Positions 21,807 through 33,506 of a stretch of 64,000 nucleotides of DNA are shown one piece after another. The first letter of the stretch is position 1, and the number at the start of each line of letters is the position of its first letter. The notes beneath the pieces were generated by a model that saw nothing but the letters and a program-made list of their open reading frames with translations, did no database searches and was not told where the DNA came from. Both the position numbers and the translations under genes were made by a program. The stretch covers positions 15,965,395-16,029,394 of the forward strand of contig OX336345.1 of NCBI GenBank assembly GCA_946902875.1, in the 5' to 3' direction. The DNA comes from Nematopogon swammerdamellus. Lineage: Eukaryota; Arthropoda; Insecta; Lepidoptera; Adelidae.

Positions 21807-22090
21807 AATGCATCTCTCCCCGTGTGTGTCGTAAAAGGCGACTAAGGGATATGACTCTCTTCTTATATTACTAGGTGGTAGGGTGTAACCCGCCCGGGTT
21901 GGTACCACCGCACTGAATGAAAGGTCGGTCGAAACAGCTATGTAAATAGTTTGCGTTTTCCGTCCAGTTCAGTGTAGCCGGCACGACCGAAGGGAAGCAC
22001 TGACGTGGCACCAAGTGCACCCGGTGTTATGGGCTGACATCACGGATGTTGTAGGTGATGTAGCCAACCGTGTCAGTTTCCTTAAAAAAA
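21807..22090 (+). repeat. Headless SINE body joined to repeat X
   Basis: The SINE body ('CTAGGTGGTAGGGT', 'CCCGGGTTGGTACCACCGC' through 'AGCCAACCGTGTCAGTTTCC' and an A-run) is present. In place of the 5S-like head, the 5' side reads 'CATCTCTCCCCGTGTGTG', 'GTCGTAAAAGGCGACTAAGG' and 'CTTCTTATATTA'. The same join occurs in reverse at 47065-47340. The first part is shared with repeat X at 46090 and 57250. It may represent the parent LINE 3' end or a second SINE subfamily. Confidence 0.8.
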
Positions 22091-22409
22091 AACCTACCAT
22101 AACTTAGTTTTCTGTTACAAAACCAATAAATTAGTTTATTTCTAGAATGTATTGTGATCATTTTGACATACAAAAAAACCTAGCGTGATATGATAACCCA
22201 TCCATATGATACCGATACGCGCCCTTGTTGATGTGTGTATATTTTTGTGTGAGAGGAGATTACATAAGAGAAAATAGTATACATTCATAGGAATTCAAAA
22301 TTATCGAAAGGACATCATCCTGAGCGGAGTTATTGCATTCTTGAAGTTATTGCGAATGATTATGCATAAAAATGAAATCAATACAAAAATATAGGTTATA
22401 CCAAGTTTT

Positions 22410-22785
22410 GTCAGCCTCGATAGCTCAGTGGTGCAGACAGTCAACTGTCGCTATTGAATGTTAAGCAACGCTGGGTGCGGTCAGTACTTGGATTGGTGAC
22501 CGCTGACCGTTGGAGGCTGACCGAGGTTCGGATTCCTCGTAAAACTGTAGGTCCCTGATTGGTGGTAGGGTTTAACCCGCCCGGGTTGGTACCACCGCAC
22601 TGAATGAAACGTCGGTCGAAACGGCTATGTAAATAGTTTGTGTTTTCCGACCAGTTCAGTGTAGCCGGCACGATCAAAGGGGGAAGCACTGACATGGCAC
22701 CTAGTTCACCCGGTGTTATGGGCTGACGTCACGGACGTTGTAGGTGATGTAGCCAACCGTGTCAGTTTCCATACAAAAAAAAAAC
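22410..22785 (+). repeat. 5S-type SINE, full length
   Basis: Complete head (GTCAGCCTC and GAGGCTGAC closing stem, 5S-like control region, B-box-like GGTTCGGATTCC) and body ending 'GTGTCAGTTTCCATAC' plus an A-run. A short deletion removes part of the 'CTTCCCTTCTTACC' segment. Confidence 0.9.
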
Positions 22786-22795
22786 AAAACAATTC

Positions 22796-22905
22796 AGGCG
22801 GGTTAACCCTACTACCTGGGAAGGTAAGAAGGAACAGGGACCTACAACTTTGCGTGGAATCCAAAGCACGGTCAGACTCATTGGTCGAATGGTCACCCAT
22901 TAAAG
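22796..22905 (-). repeat. 5S-type SINE 5' half, inverted next to the previous copy
   Basis: In reverse orientation it carries 'GGCGGGTTAACCCTACTACC', 'GGTAAGAAGG', 'CGTGGAATCC' and 'CGGTCA..' blocks, which are the head and upper body of the SINE. It abuts the poly(A) of the copy at 22410-22785, giving an inverted pair of about 100 bp complementarity. Confidence 0.75.
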
Positions 22906-24276
22906 GTCCGTCCCCGCCCGGGTGTGTTTATCTTTCACAATCGGTAACCAGTAACCTCTCGTATCTCAGGGATACAGAGGGGCGACGCGTCCACCGTCCT
23001 GGAAACCATCCCGGGGACTAGATTCCTTGAGAAAATTTATAATTTATAATTTAGTTTTATTTGTAAGTACATGATAAGTTTAATTAATAATATTGCTTGT
23101 AGTTTTAATTTTAATTTAATTTCTTATTATTTTTTAATAAAATTATTCTTTACTTGTATTCACTCTAAAAATATATGTATAATATATATGTACCATGTGT
23201 GTCTGTCTATATTGCACTTCTAAGGTCTCGTATCTATCAACACGTGTGTTACAAACCGTTAAATGATGATTGTGTGCATTTTTAGATTATGTTGTGGAAG
23301 TACATTTGTATGCAGAAGATGGCAATAGCAATTCTATGAGTTTGAATGTTTTGGTCGACATACATACTTGTGCACAATATCGGCCTTGTCATTGCGGATC
23401 AGTGTGGGATCGGGCCGGGCTCGGGAACATTTTTTCGTCTGCGGACTTCGGGCTTAACAAAGTTTAGGAAGGGTATTGTGTAATGAAATTGTGTAGAAAG
23501 CCTTTGTGGAAAGCGGGTTTGTCCCGCCCGCACTCCTCTCTATGTTAGCTTTCGTTTACTTCTTTCATTATGGGGGGTAGAGCCGTTTCTGAACGTCGTT
23601 AGAACACATTGTAGGACTTTCTAAGCCTAAGAACCTTAGGCGTTAGGTCTGGGTGGGGTGGTCTTATTTTGCTTCAAAACTTTTTTTTGTTACTGAGTCC
23701 CAAAATGATATTTGGGCCAACAAGAAATTTAATATCCTTTATATTTCATAAAATATGCAGGCCCCTGTTGCCAAATCCACAAATTACCTGCAAACAATCC
23801 GATTAAAAAACTTCCAATGCTGATCTGACTTCCAATAAACGATCAATTCCTAAATCTTTTAAAAGGCCTATTTGTTGTTTTTAGCTACAGTAAATGCCTG
23901 CGTAGAATAAATATTCGAAAATAAGGCGATATAATCCAATCAGGACTCGTCTGTCGACTAGTGATGGATCCGCCAAAAAGCCCATCGACTTGTTTGAGGA
24001 TCGGTGCTCCAGATTATGATTGCTCAACATGCAGGTATTGGTTTCGTGAGCTACTTCTTTCGGTATCCCTTGACGGTCTCTTACTTCGTCGTTTTCGTAT
24101 AATTCATCTCAGTAGGTCGCGGTGGAAGTGTCAGGAAGATTTATTCTGTGAGCACGCAGTGGGTGAGGTTCATATTGTCGCCATAACTCATCGGAGGTAA
24201 TAGGTTTGGGCCAACAGGTCGTAGGCGGCGATGGGTTGCTAGAGGCCCGGCGGCGCTCCCCGCATCTAAATGATGG
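22906..24276. other. No recognised feature
   Basis: Mixed composition, with no recognised gene or repeat. Confidence 0.35.
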
Positions 24277-25001
24277 ACTGTGGACAGTGTCGTAGCTAGG
24301 GTCATTGGCGACCGGGACAAGATTCCGATTTTCTAACTAGAAAATTTGTATTAGAGAATATTGCTAAAACTCACTAACCGCGTTATCTTCCTATAGACAG
24401 CTTAAATGAAACCAATGCTTTCAATTGTGTATTAAGAAACCTTTTCGTGAAAAAAAATGTTTCCCTTAGTAAATCGCCAAAACACCAATAATCTTACGGG
24501 TTAAAAGGAAAGACACAGGAGAGCAAGAAGACTCACCAATATGCTCCTAATGCCTCCTCGATCTCTGTACCCTGCCGGGCCCAGCTCGCGGAACTGGTGC
24601 AGCTAACAAGTGTGGACAAGAGAAAGTGGCACGGCCTCTTTATCTGGCGTATGAAAAACTACGAGTCTACTGTGCATTTTATGTTCCCGGTTACGACCCT
24701 GTAATGGTCTGATGATTTAATACAGTGTTCTCTGGACGTTCTGTACTAAAAGTGCGAATGCTCTAGGTGGAACTACACTGCAGGGGTACGTCACCGCGAG
24801 TCGCAATATTCTTTATTATGAAATTTCATGGCTTAAACCGCTCTACGCGACGGGGCGCACCGCAGCGCGGCAAGCGATTTTATGCCGAGCAGCGCCGCTT
24901 TCACCTAGGGTATTGTCAGCTCTAAGAATGCTTTCGCTTGTTGCGCCCACCGCGCTATGCGCCCCCTTCTGTCAGCTCCCAGCTACGACACTGACGGTGG
25001 A
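24277..25001. mobile_element. hAT-like non-autonomous DNA transposon with 8-bp target duplication
   Basis: The termini are inverted: CAGTGTCGTAGCTAGG at 24285-24300, and CCCAGCTACGACACTG at 24978-24993, a match with one inserted or changed base. They are flanked by ACTGTGGA (24277-24284) and ACGGTGGA (24994-25001), an 8-bp direct repeat with one mismatch. CAGTG-type ends with 8-bp duplications are hallmarks of the hAT superfamily. The 709-bp interior has no transposase-like ORF, so it would depend on a transposase supplied elsewhere. Confidence 0.85.
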
Positions 25002-25651
25002 ACGCGCTCAGACAAATTATAGTTGTCAGTATATTAGGTCCGGGCTGCCCGGGAATAATTTGAGAACGAACATAGTAAATATGCCAATAGCCAATATTAA
25101 TTTTCCGGGTGACCTACATCCGTCAGCTCGCCGGCTATTGCTTGAATTCGGACGACGTTGATGAAGGTTGGATAATTACATTTTTCCCTCTTCTATTTTT
25201 CTCTGACAATCATTTTCGGTTTGAAAAAAATATTCGAATCACAATTAGCACAATTCCCTCAGCTCCGCTCGCGTCTTGTTGTATTAGGAGTCAATTCACA
25301 CGTCGTGTGAAAAAACTTCTCCGCGTATATTTATTTATTTTATTTTGTATGGGTGGCTGAGTCAGGGAATAGCACATGCTCCGATCGATCAGCCAATACC
25401 ACCTGCGAGAAGGTGCCGATATGGAGACTTCCCTTTGGAATGCTGTCGATACTGGACCAGATGATAACAAACCGAGGCTACTATGCGGCCATCTTACGTT
25501 CAGTGAGGTGGATATTAGCCCAGTCGACTACAATTTGAGCCTACCATCTAGTAAGGCGCAAGCGAAGGGCCCTACAGTTTTACACTGGTTCCTAACGGTG
25601 AAGCAGCAAGTAAGGTATGTACGTAAATTTTTCCGTCAGAAAAAAACTCAT

Positions 25652-25730
25652 TGGTGATCTCGGCCGGATTCGAACTTCGGACCCTGATATAAATAGTCCA
25701 AGCAAAAACCGCACCGGCCAGCCGAAATCA
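25652..25730 (-). repeat. tRNA-derived SINE or tRNA-like pseudogene
   Basis: On the minus strand 'TTTCGGCTGGCCGGTGCGG' resembles a degenerate A box and 'AGTTCGAATCCGG' is a good B box, about 40 nt apart. No acceptor or cloverleaf closes convincingly, so it is a SINE head or relic and not a functional tRNA. Confidence 0.5.
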
Positions 25731-25921
25731 ACAATCACACCATGGACATTGATTGCATCGTAATTACATAATGCGTATCGCGTGGAAAAACCCAAAGGTT
25801 AAAGATGATAATAATTTTTTTTGTCGAGAGAAATTACATTGAAATTTCGATAAAAAAATTCATAAGTACTCGCACCATACTTAGCAACATAATGTGTTGT
25901 CATGTCGTTTGTATATGTAGA

Positions 25922-25951
25922 AACTGCAATATATATATATATATATTTTAT
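25922..25951. repeat. (AT)n microsatellite
   Basis: An uninterrupted TA run of about ten units, followed by T-rich sequence. Confidence 0.9.
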
Positions 25952-25959
25952 TATGTAGA

Positions 25960-27400
25960 CCAACATGGGTGGCTGTGTCGAGAGACCAATGTCGACAGAG
26001 CCAAAAAACCCCTCTCCTCGCGAAACCACGCTCAGTGAGGCGCCATGCCAGCAGATTTGCGGACTGTTGCTAGGCTGTCTAGCCCGTTGATATGATATAT
26101 CTATATATGGATGTACATGTATATTATATACCTTTAAGTATATATTTATAGGCATTGAATGTATGTATTTATGTGTTAACTATGTATTATTTTTATCGTA
26201 GTTAATGTCACACTACCCATCAACTATACCCAGGCACGACTGGTAGAAAATGCTTCTAGGCATTAAGTTCAGCAATTGTAACATTTTTGTTTGCAATAAT
26301 AATTTTTTTCCTATTCCTTTTCTTCTCTTTTCTATCTGTACACTATATAAAATAAAATATCTCCCGGCTGTCTGTATAGATGTTCGCGTATGATGTGAGA
26401 ACGGCTGAACAATACATCTGACTTTCAGTTTAGTATTATTCTAAGTCATATTTCCCGTTCGAAACCACGGGCACAGCCAGTCGCTTCATAATAGAATATA
26501 AAAAAACTCAATTTACTTTTTATTTCTTGAGGGTTGTAATACTATCTTTCCTTTGTCCCCAGTTTAAATTAAAATCTGATATCATAATTTTGTTCACGTA
26601 TAAATTTTTTGCTAACCCACTATAATTTATGAAATTGCAATAATAATATTTCTCACAGGTGAAGCCCTACAAAATTTAATAAAAATTTTTTTTTATGGTT
26701 TTTAATCGTAATATTGTCATTCAACAGAACATTTTGTTCATACAAAGGTTAAGCGAGTACGATTTAAGGCTGATGTACATGTGATATTATCGCCGATGAC
26801 ACTAGCGCCGGGAAGGTATCAAATAACATAATTATTATCTCTAAAATACCTACACATGAAAATTCTACACTAGGCGTAGGTTTTAGGTTCCCCGATTTAA
26901 CAATATTATGTTAGGAATATGAAGGCTGAAAATTGTTTTCCAACTTTTCAACTTTCCCTGAAGCCTCATTTTCTGTAACTCGAGAATTTCACGCAACCTA
27001 TACGTTCATTACACTGGCATCTATATCTACCAAACATCTACTCGCGGCTTCTCTCGTAAATGTATTTATTATTTCAATATTCTCTAGTCAATAACGTCGG
27101 CTCAAAATTTGCAGGTGCGTTTAAGTGAGTTATAATTTTTCTAATGTTTTGTTTTAACACCCGAATACACCTGCATACACCCCAGGTGTCAATTTGAGCT
27201 CTCTATTTAACTCATTTTACAATATTCATTGCTGACACTTCTTGCAATATTTACAATATTCATTGCTGATCTGATCTATTATATTTACATTTAATATTAA
27301 ATCATTGGAAAATTGCACCTACTCATTCATGTTATACACTATTGACATAATTATACTTATATTTGATGTATGTATGTATGTATTTAAACTAATTACATTT
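25960..27400. other. Mostly unrecognised; possible LINE tail at 25964-26060
   Basis: 'CGCTCAGTGAGGCGCCATGCC' -like sequence (in part) near 26028-26050 resembles the minus-strand LINE tail at 37440-37475. The remainder is AT-rich with no recognised gene. Confidence 0.35.
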
Positions 27401-27408
27401 TCGATTAC

Positions 27409-27525
27409 ATGTCAGGCCGGCATGGCATTCGCAACCACCGCGTGCGCCGAATGTCCATGGATGTCGTTAGACACCTTGTATGTGGCTCGACACCACATGT
27501 TGCGCTTTCTATAAAAAACATAATC
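27409..27525 (+). repeat. CR1/jockey-type LINE 3' end
   Basis: 'GTCAGGCCGGCATGGCATTC', 'GTCCATGGATGTCGTTAGAC' and 'TGTTGCGCTTTCTATAAAAA' are the 3' UTR blocks of the same family as 47557-48035. No coding part remains. Confidence 0.7.
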
Positions 27526-27543
27526 ATAGTATTTAAAAAAAAA

Positions 27544-27795
27544 TTATTTCATCTTTTCCCTGACAGAAGACAGGTGTTCGACCGTATCTTCCACGACTCC
27601 ACACAAGCCGCAGATAGGGGAGTCCTTTAATTTGAATCTGATGAGCCGAATGTATGCGGAAATAATTTGCGGGGGTTTACAAGATGGTCCGATATGCCCA
27701 GCGGACGTCTGGGAAAAACTATTTAGTGACCACATCCGTAGAGTTGTTCCTGTATCTCTGCCGCGAGTTCTTATTAGATAGCGAAGAAATACCAC
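27544..27795 (-). pseudogene. R1/I-like LINE ORF2 C-terminal fragment (CCHC motif)
   Basis: A minus-strand ORF of 83 codons ends with 'YIRLIRFKLKDSPICGLCG' followed by 'VVEDTVEHL'. This is the C-x2-C-x8-H zinc-knuckle context (SPxCxxC...EHxL) at the end of ORF2 in R1, I and related LINEs. The final cysteine position after EHL is not conserved here (SSV), and the ORF is only a small fragment. The RNase H or RT domains are not seen upstream. Confidence 0.6.
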
Positions 27796-28626
27796 AATAT
27801 TTCACCGAAATACATATTCTATCTGTTAGTTACGTCCTTGTTACAGAATGTGGGGGTAGGAGGAAAAGGAATATTTAAATATTTAACCTACCTATAGATA
27901 TGTACTTAATTGACAATAATTCCTTGCTCAATTCAATCTATTACATTCAGTCTCACATGAGAAACTGGGCATTTCCAAGTTCCTTAGAGAAAATCAACTT
28001 GCAATTCGACCTACTCGTATACCTGTATGACACGCTTGACATAAACTATTCAACATTCAACTAAACCCTCCAACATTAAAGCGATATCTCTGCCTAACAA
28101 GGTTAGTTGAGTTCCTGCGTGCGTGGGGGCATTAGCGTCGTTTGTGCTGTCACATCACCTTGTACGTCTACTAACTAATTAGAGCTAGTGGAATACGAGA
28201 TGTCGCTGGGAGCTTCTCAAAGACTGTGAACGAGCGCACAGCGAGAGCGAACGAAAACTAAACTTCAGCCTTCGATGTTCCCTGTTCGATATCTATGTCG
28301 ACGAACACTGGCGAGCACCGAGCGCGAACGAATGCGGACGTGCTTCTAGGAAGGGTAGAGTTTCGTAAAGACTGGATCGCTGTGAGCACGAACGAACAAA
28401 CACGTTCCTTCTTTGGACTCCTTCATTCTCCTTGACGAATACAACAAACATCTGACACGAACACCCTCGTACTCTAGGTGCTGTGCGCCTTGGGGTAAAA
28501 TCCAAGGCTGTCTAGAACCACCATAACTGATCATTGGAATTTAAATCATTGGATCGGTTCCCTGATTACAAACGAACAGGTAGACCGAAACACATACATA
28601 ATGCAGAAGTTACTTTTTACAATATT
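27796..28626. other. No recognised feature
   Basis: No gene or repeat recognised. Confidence 0.35.
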
Positions 28627-28978
28627 GTCAGCCTCGATAGCTCAGTGGTGCAGACAGTCAACTGTCGCTATTGAATGTTAAGTTACGCTGGGTGCGGTCA
28701 GTACTTGGATGGGTGACCGCTGACCGTTGGAGGCTGACCGAGGTTCGGATTCCTCGTAAAACTCTCTAGGTCCCTTCCCTCCTAATCTTACTTGGTGGTA
28801 GGGTTTAACCCGCCCGGGTTGGTACCTACCACTGCACTGAATGAAACGTCGGTCGAAACGGCTATGTAAATAGTAGGAAGCACTGACATGGCACCTATTT
28901 CACCCGGTGTTAGTTATGGGCTGACATCACGGACGTTGCAGCTGAGGTAGCCAACCGTGTCAGTTTCCATATAAAAAA
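28627..28978 (+). repeat. 5S-type SINE, full-length head, internally deleted body
   Basis: The head is complete. The body lacks the 'GTGTTTTCCGTCCAGTTCAG' and 'GTAGCCGGCACGACC' blocks, passing directly from 'GCTATGTAAATAGT' to 'AGGAAGCACTGACATGGCAC'. It ends 'GTGTCAGTTTCCATAT' plus an A-run. Confidence 0.9.
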
Positions 28979-30084
28979 AATTAAAAAAATATAAATTATG
29001 TACCAGAAGAATAGTCCATGAAGTCTGCTAGGTGTTCCGAATACGATCACAGATGCGATGTCCAAATAACATTTTATCAGCAAATTGAACAGGCCATTCG
29101 GAGACGATGTGGCTTTGCGGCGCTAGGTGGCGCCCCAGTCGACGCCGATTGCTAATGTATTTTCAATTATTCCACCTGCCAGGCTGCGGGAGGAAACTAA
29201 TCAAGCTCTGCCGGTACTCATTTGCATAAACCCATATTCAGTTAGCCAGATAACAGTGGGGCTAAACGCTGTGAGCTCTAGTCAGGGTCCTATTCCCGTA
29301 TAAGCAGAGGGGGTGGCCCTAGCTCTGTTACCCACTAACCCACCTTATTACGGGTCCTTATAACTTAAGTAAGTAGCCTAGCTACACATTTACTTAATAT
29401 TTCTACATACAATTGAAAGTGTACACAACCGTTGGTAAATTAATCATTCTATAAAATTTCGACTTCGGACATGTATGAATTAAACATTTATCAGTGTGAA
29501 ATGTTTGTAATTTAGTGTCACACACAAGACAAACAAAAGTGTGGCACCGCGCATGACGACCCACAACTGTTCAGCTACGGTCGGGGAATTCCAGCCGAAA
29601 ATGTTGAGTCCCGCGTAGAGTACCTTTACGCCTAGTCGACAAGTTCACGCCCAATATTATGTCCTTTTAATGTTTGGAAGATGAAATTACTCCATTAATA
29701 AGATATTGTACTTAAATACGCCTCTGATCACATTGGTAGCGCCCTGAATAATTGATTGAATATTCATGTGTATGATTACGAATGTACGTGTTCGCAAAAT
29801 TATATATACCTAATATGCAAGTTAATTTATTTTGTCAATAGCATGTTGGTTCGTTATCTAGCCACATCTATAATAAATATTTCAATTGGCCTTTTTAGGT
29901 TTCTAACATTCGTCATATCAGTCCATTTCTTTCTTTACTAATGGATGTGATGGAGCTTCAGAATTTCTTTTCAATTTTCGTCAAATGTGTCGAGAAAGCC
30001 GCACCGTACGGGCGTAGATGAGATGACATAATCATGTGAATGACATACAGTGCTTGCGATGTGTACTTACTTTCTTCGAGAAGG
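28979..30084. other. No recognised feature
   Basis: AT-rich, with no recognised gene or repeat. Confidence 0.35.
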
Positions 30085-30256
30085 TTTATCGTATTCCAGA
30101 ATACAACTCGGCCTTCGGCCTCGCCCTTAGTTAGATACTTTATTCAAGAAGTTTTATCGTTTACCTGAACCCAGTTTGGCCTTCGGCCTCGCCCTTAGTC
30201 TCTTACTTTCTTCTTTTGAAATACGAATTTCACGCGAACGAAGCCGCGGGCAACAA
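30085..30256 (+). repeat. Two 68-bp satellite units next to a Helitron-like 3' end
   Basis: 'CTCGGCCTTCGGCCTCGCCC' and a nearby second 'TTGGCCTTCGGCCTCGCCC' occur with 'TTACTTTCTTCGAGAAGGTT', the same units that form the arrays at 44.2-46.0 and 55.0-57.1 kb (inverted orientation). They run straight into 'AATTTCACGCGAACGAAGCC' and 'GCGGGCAACAACTACT', a Helitron-like 3' end. This is the only place in the window where the satellite is seen outside the two large arrays. Confidence 0.8.
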
Positions 30257-30266
30257 CTACTTTAAA

Positions 30267-32371
30267 ATAACACAAATCCTATACAAATAGATATGATAGA
30301 TACCTCTTTCTTTCTTGCAGTCCATTGAAAATATAAAGGAATCGACGGACACCTACAAGTACTCGAAAGTACAAATTATTACAGCTAAAACGGAATCGTA
30401 TAAATAAACGTACGATTAATTTAAAAATTATGACTTTATTCATCTTTAAGCAGAAAATAACGTGATATATGTTGTATACAACGAAATTCTACAGCGACAT
30501 CACTAAATCGGTGAATGGTCACAAGTCCCGAAAATCGGCATAATTACTTGTGAAATTCAACGCACGTCTCCGGTCGGGCAGGGCTCGCCTGACTTATTAT
30601 CATTCAATACATGTCTACACTTCTACTCAGAATACTTAACTTACAATTCTGAATAATCACCACTTTTTTGTGCAAAACATTTTGAAGTCCTTTCGTTTCT
30701 CAGTATACTGAGGAAAAGTTGAAGCAAAGCGAGAAAAATTTTAGGTACCTATTTGAAGTTTGCGAAAATTTAGGCCCGATTGCGGAAAGGAGAATTATCC
30801 TCTGTTTCCGCTAATCGTAATATTATCTCGTGGAAATGTATAATCTCTTCTTCCGTATCCGTGAGATAATCCTAAGATTAGTGGAACCATAGACAATCAG
30901 AGGATAATCCTACAACGCGCAATTCGACCTGATTCTTCCCCGTAACCGCATCAGTCGTTCAGAAGTGTCGATTCCAAAGTAGTAGTGCTTTTGGTAACGA
31001 ACAATACGACAGTTACGACAGTATAACATCAGAAACTTGTTATTTGTGCAAATGTGCAACTGTTGGCTGCTCTTTAAACAACACTATACGGGCAAAAGGA
31101 GATATTTGGCTACTTTTGGGTTTATTGACCTGTTAGGGAACTAGGCAGAGCTATCCGTTAAGCTAGTCGAAAATCGTCTATCTCGATCACTAATTCAATG
31201 TTTCTCCTATGTCATCTTATCGAATCTCAAAGGCAACTCGTTTGGCATATTTTTTCCGTTTCACTTCAAACGTCGTATCCCCAAGGCGACTCTACCATCG
31301 TTATGGCGTTATGCGATCCCACAGAACATATGATACTGAGATACTAACACTTCACCCGTAGCGTGATTGCGCTACGAGAGGGCGTTAGGAGCGCGTGTCG
31401 AGAACGACTGACAGTTTCGTGTCGCGCTGCCGAGGACGATAGTACTCAAGGGGCCAAGAAACCCTCATCCGCGATATAACTGAATCACACAGCCATAGAG
31501 CTGTGTAACAGACGCATTTAGAATGGCTAGTCGTCCTTGAAGTTCTTATATTGTTCTTATTATACTTTCTAATTTTTGTTATTTTTCTTTTTCTTTTTTT
31601 AAAATAGGATATTTAAAATTTTATTTCTATTTATCTTATTGTATATTAATTTATCCTATGTTAAGAGGAAGATTTGTGTTTTAACAATAGTTACTAGAAG
31701 AAGTAAGGAATATTTTCATATGATCAATGGGTACGTTATATTTTACATGAAAATATAAAACACTGAAGAAAGCATGTGGTTTTTATGACCGAAACTTTGA
31801 AATTCAAATCGACAAATTTACGAGAGTTGTAAAATAGGTTCGAAAAACATGTAAATGAGGGTAAGGCAAGATGAAATATCTATATTGTTTTATTTTGAGA
31901 GAAAGTCAACGGATATCTCTTTGAGTAGAGAGAGTTTTCTTTTCACTTTTTTAAATACTGAAACGACGGTTCTGGCCTAGATAAAATTCATTTCGAAATA
32001 CATAACATCTAAGAAGTCTCTCGTGCGGACCTCGGTAATAATAACAACTTATAAACTAGACAGCAATGAAAAGAATGGTTATGAATAAAGACTTATTTTG
32101 AAATGTATTGTTTCGTTAGATACTGAAGGACCAAACCTTCCCCACGTACATATGTACAAGTCTAAATTTCCACTTCACGTTACATCCGCCCACCCTTTTC
32201 CGTAAAGGGCCCCCACTTCACGGACATTTGTGACGTTACGTTAACGAGAAGTGTCCAGAAGGATAAAACTAATATTTACAAGACACCTTCAATAAAATAA
32301 TTAATTTAAAATTTTATAGACAATTCTAATTAAGAACATATTAAAATATTATCCTATTACTTTATGTGAGC
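30267..32371. other. No recognised feature
   Basis: About 2.1 kb in which I recognise no exon, repeat family or RNA gene. The sequence is AT-rich with a short GC-richer patch near 31350-31450. It is the longest unique-looking stretch in the window. Confidence 0.4.
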
Positions 32372-32762
32372 TTTTTTTTTTATGGAAACTGACACGTTTG
32401 GCTACATACATCACCTACAACATCCGTGATGTTAGCCCATAACACCGGGTGAACTAGGTGCCATGTCAGTGCTTCCCTTCATTTCATGTCGGCTACACTG
32501 AACTGGACGGAAAACACGAACTATTTACATAGCCGTTTCGACCGACGCGACGCGACGTTTCGTTCAATGCGGTGATACCAACCCGGCCGGTATAAACCCT
32601 ACCACCTATTAAGGTAAGAAGGGAAGGGACCTACAGTTTAACGTGGAATCCGAACCACGGTCAGCCTCCAACGGTCGAGCGGTCACCCATCCAAGCACCG
32701 ACCGCGCTCAGTGTTGCTTAACAACAATCGACTGACCGCACCACTGAGCTACCGAGGCTGAC
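32372..32762 (-). repeat. 5S-type SINE, full length
   Basis: Reverse-strand copy with T-run at 32372, body blocks in inverse order and a complete head ending 'GAGCTACCGAGGCTGAC'. The 5S-like region is mutated (for example AGTGTTGCTTAACAACAATC). Confidence 0.9.
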
Positions 32763-32853
32763 GAATTTCCTTATCCCTTAGTCGACTTTTACGACATGCG
32801 ACGGGTAGAGATGCAGTGGGGCTATTCTTTTAAGTACCGGCTCCACACGGCAC
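32763..32853 (-). repeat. Interspersed repeat 'X', 5' part
   Basis: In reverse this reads 'GTGTGGAGCCGGTACTTAAA', then 'GAATAGCCCCACTGCATCTC' and 'GTCGTAAAAGTCGACTAAGG'. These match 46065-46140. On the minus strand it lies immediately upstream of the SINE head, so the SINE is inserted at the point where X otherwise continues. Confidence 0.75.
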
Positions 32854-33042
32854 AGCTAAACTTGTATATATACGTATATACAATTGGTTTCTCGGAAACG
32901 GCTCTAACGATTTGGATGAAATTTAGTATTTAGATAATGTTATTTTTTTTTAGTTTATCCAGATAGGTGTAGACGTACGCCCAGGTACTTATTATTTAAT
33001 TAGGTATCTAGTGTTTTCGATCAAAATGTACATTCTAATATA
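32854..33042. repeat. Duplicated block A, first copy
   Basis: Matches 35193-35397 ('AGCTAAACTTGTATATATA', 'GGTTTCTCGGAAACGGCTCT', 'AACGATTTGGATGAAATT', 'CCCAGGTACTTATTATTTAA', 'AGGTATCTAGTGTTTT'). In the second copy block A leads directly into block B. Here it is separated from B by the MITE and the retrotransposon fragment. Confidence 0.9.
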
Positions 33043-33502
33043 CAGGGTGTCCCCGGACAGGTGTAGTTCCTTTAGGGAGGCTATTCTACGCTATGTAACA
33101 AAAGCACTGGTGAAAGAATTTTTTAAATATGTGCTTTCATTAAAATTTTAGGATTTCCTAACAAACTAAATGCATGCTACAATGTGTGGGCGCCTTTAGA
33201 CCGCGCGACTGTGAAATGCAAGGCGGAATGACGCGGGTCGGGGCGCGAGCGGTACGCGGGCGGGGCGGGCTATCTTTTTGCTTTCACTCGCGTCGCGTCC
33301 CGTCCGTACTCCCGCTGCCCGCCGCCCCGCGCCCCGCGCGCGCCAGATTAGAGCATTACAACATTACACTACATTAATAACTTTAAATATTTATATCTCC
33401 GCAACGTGCGTACCTAGAACTCTACTTCTCTTACTAATTATGTTTGTTGCAAAGCGCAGAATAGCCTCCTTAAAGGAACCACACCAGTCCGGGGACACCC
33501 TG
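33043..33502. mobile_element. 460-bp MITE with CAGGGTGTCC ends and TATA target duplication
   Basis: The left terminus CAGGGTGTCCCCGGACAGGT and the right terminus ACCAGTCCGGGGACACCCTG (as read on plus) are inverted repeats that extend about 55 bp ('GTTCCTTTAGGGAGGCTATT' pairs with 'AATAGCCTCCTTAAAGGAAC'). TATA flanks both sides (33039-33042 and 33503-33506). The interior is strongly GC-rich (about 33180-33345) and has no transposase. It contributes the first 74 codons of an accidental ORF that runs into the neighbouring retrotransposon. Confidence 0.9.
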
Positions 33503-33506
33503 TATA

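Noticed and set aside
25652..25730. Functional tRNA gene
   Set aside because: Only B-box-like and weak A-box-like sequences are present. No acceptor stem or anticodon arm closes properly.
33278..33506. N-terminal 74 codons of the 502-codon ORF as part of the retrotransposon protein
   Set aside because: This part lies in a MITE with clear terminal inverted repeats and TATA flanks. The retrotransposon-related frame starts only after it.
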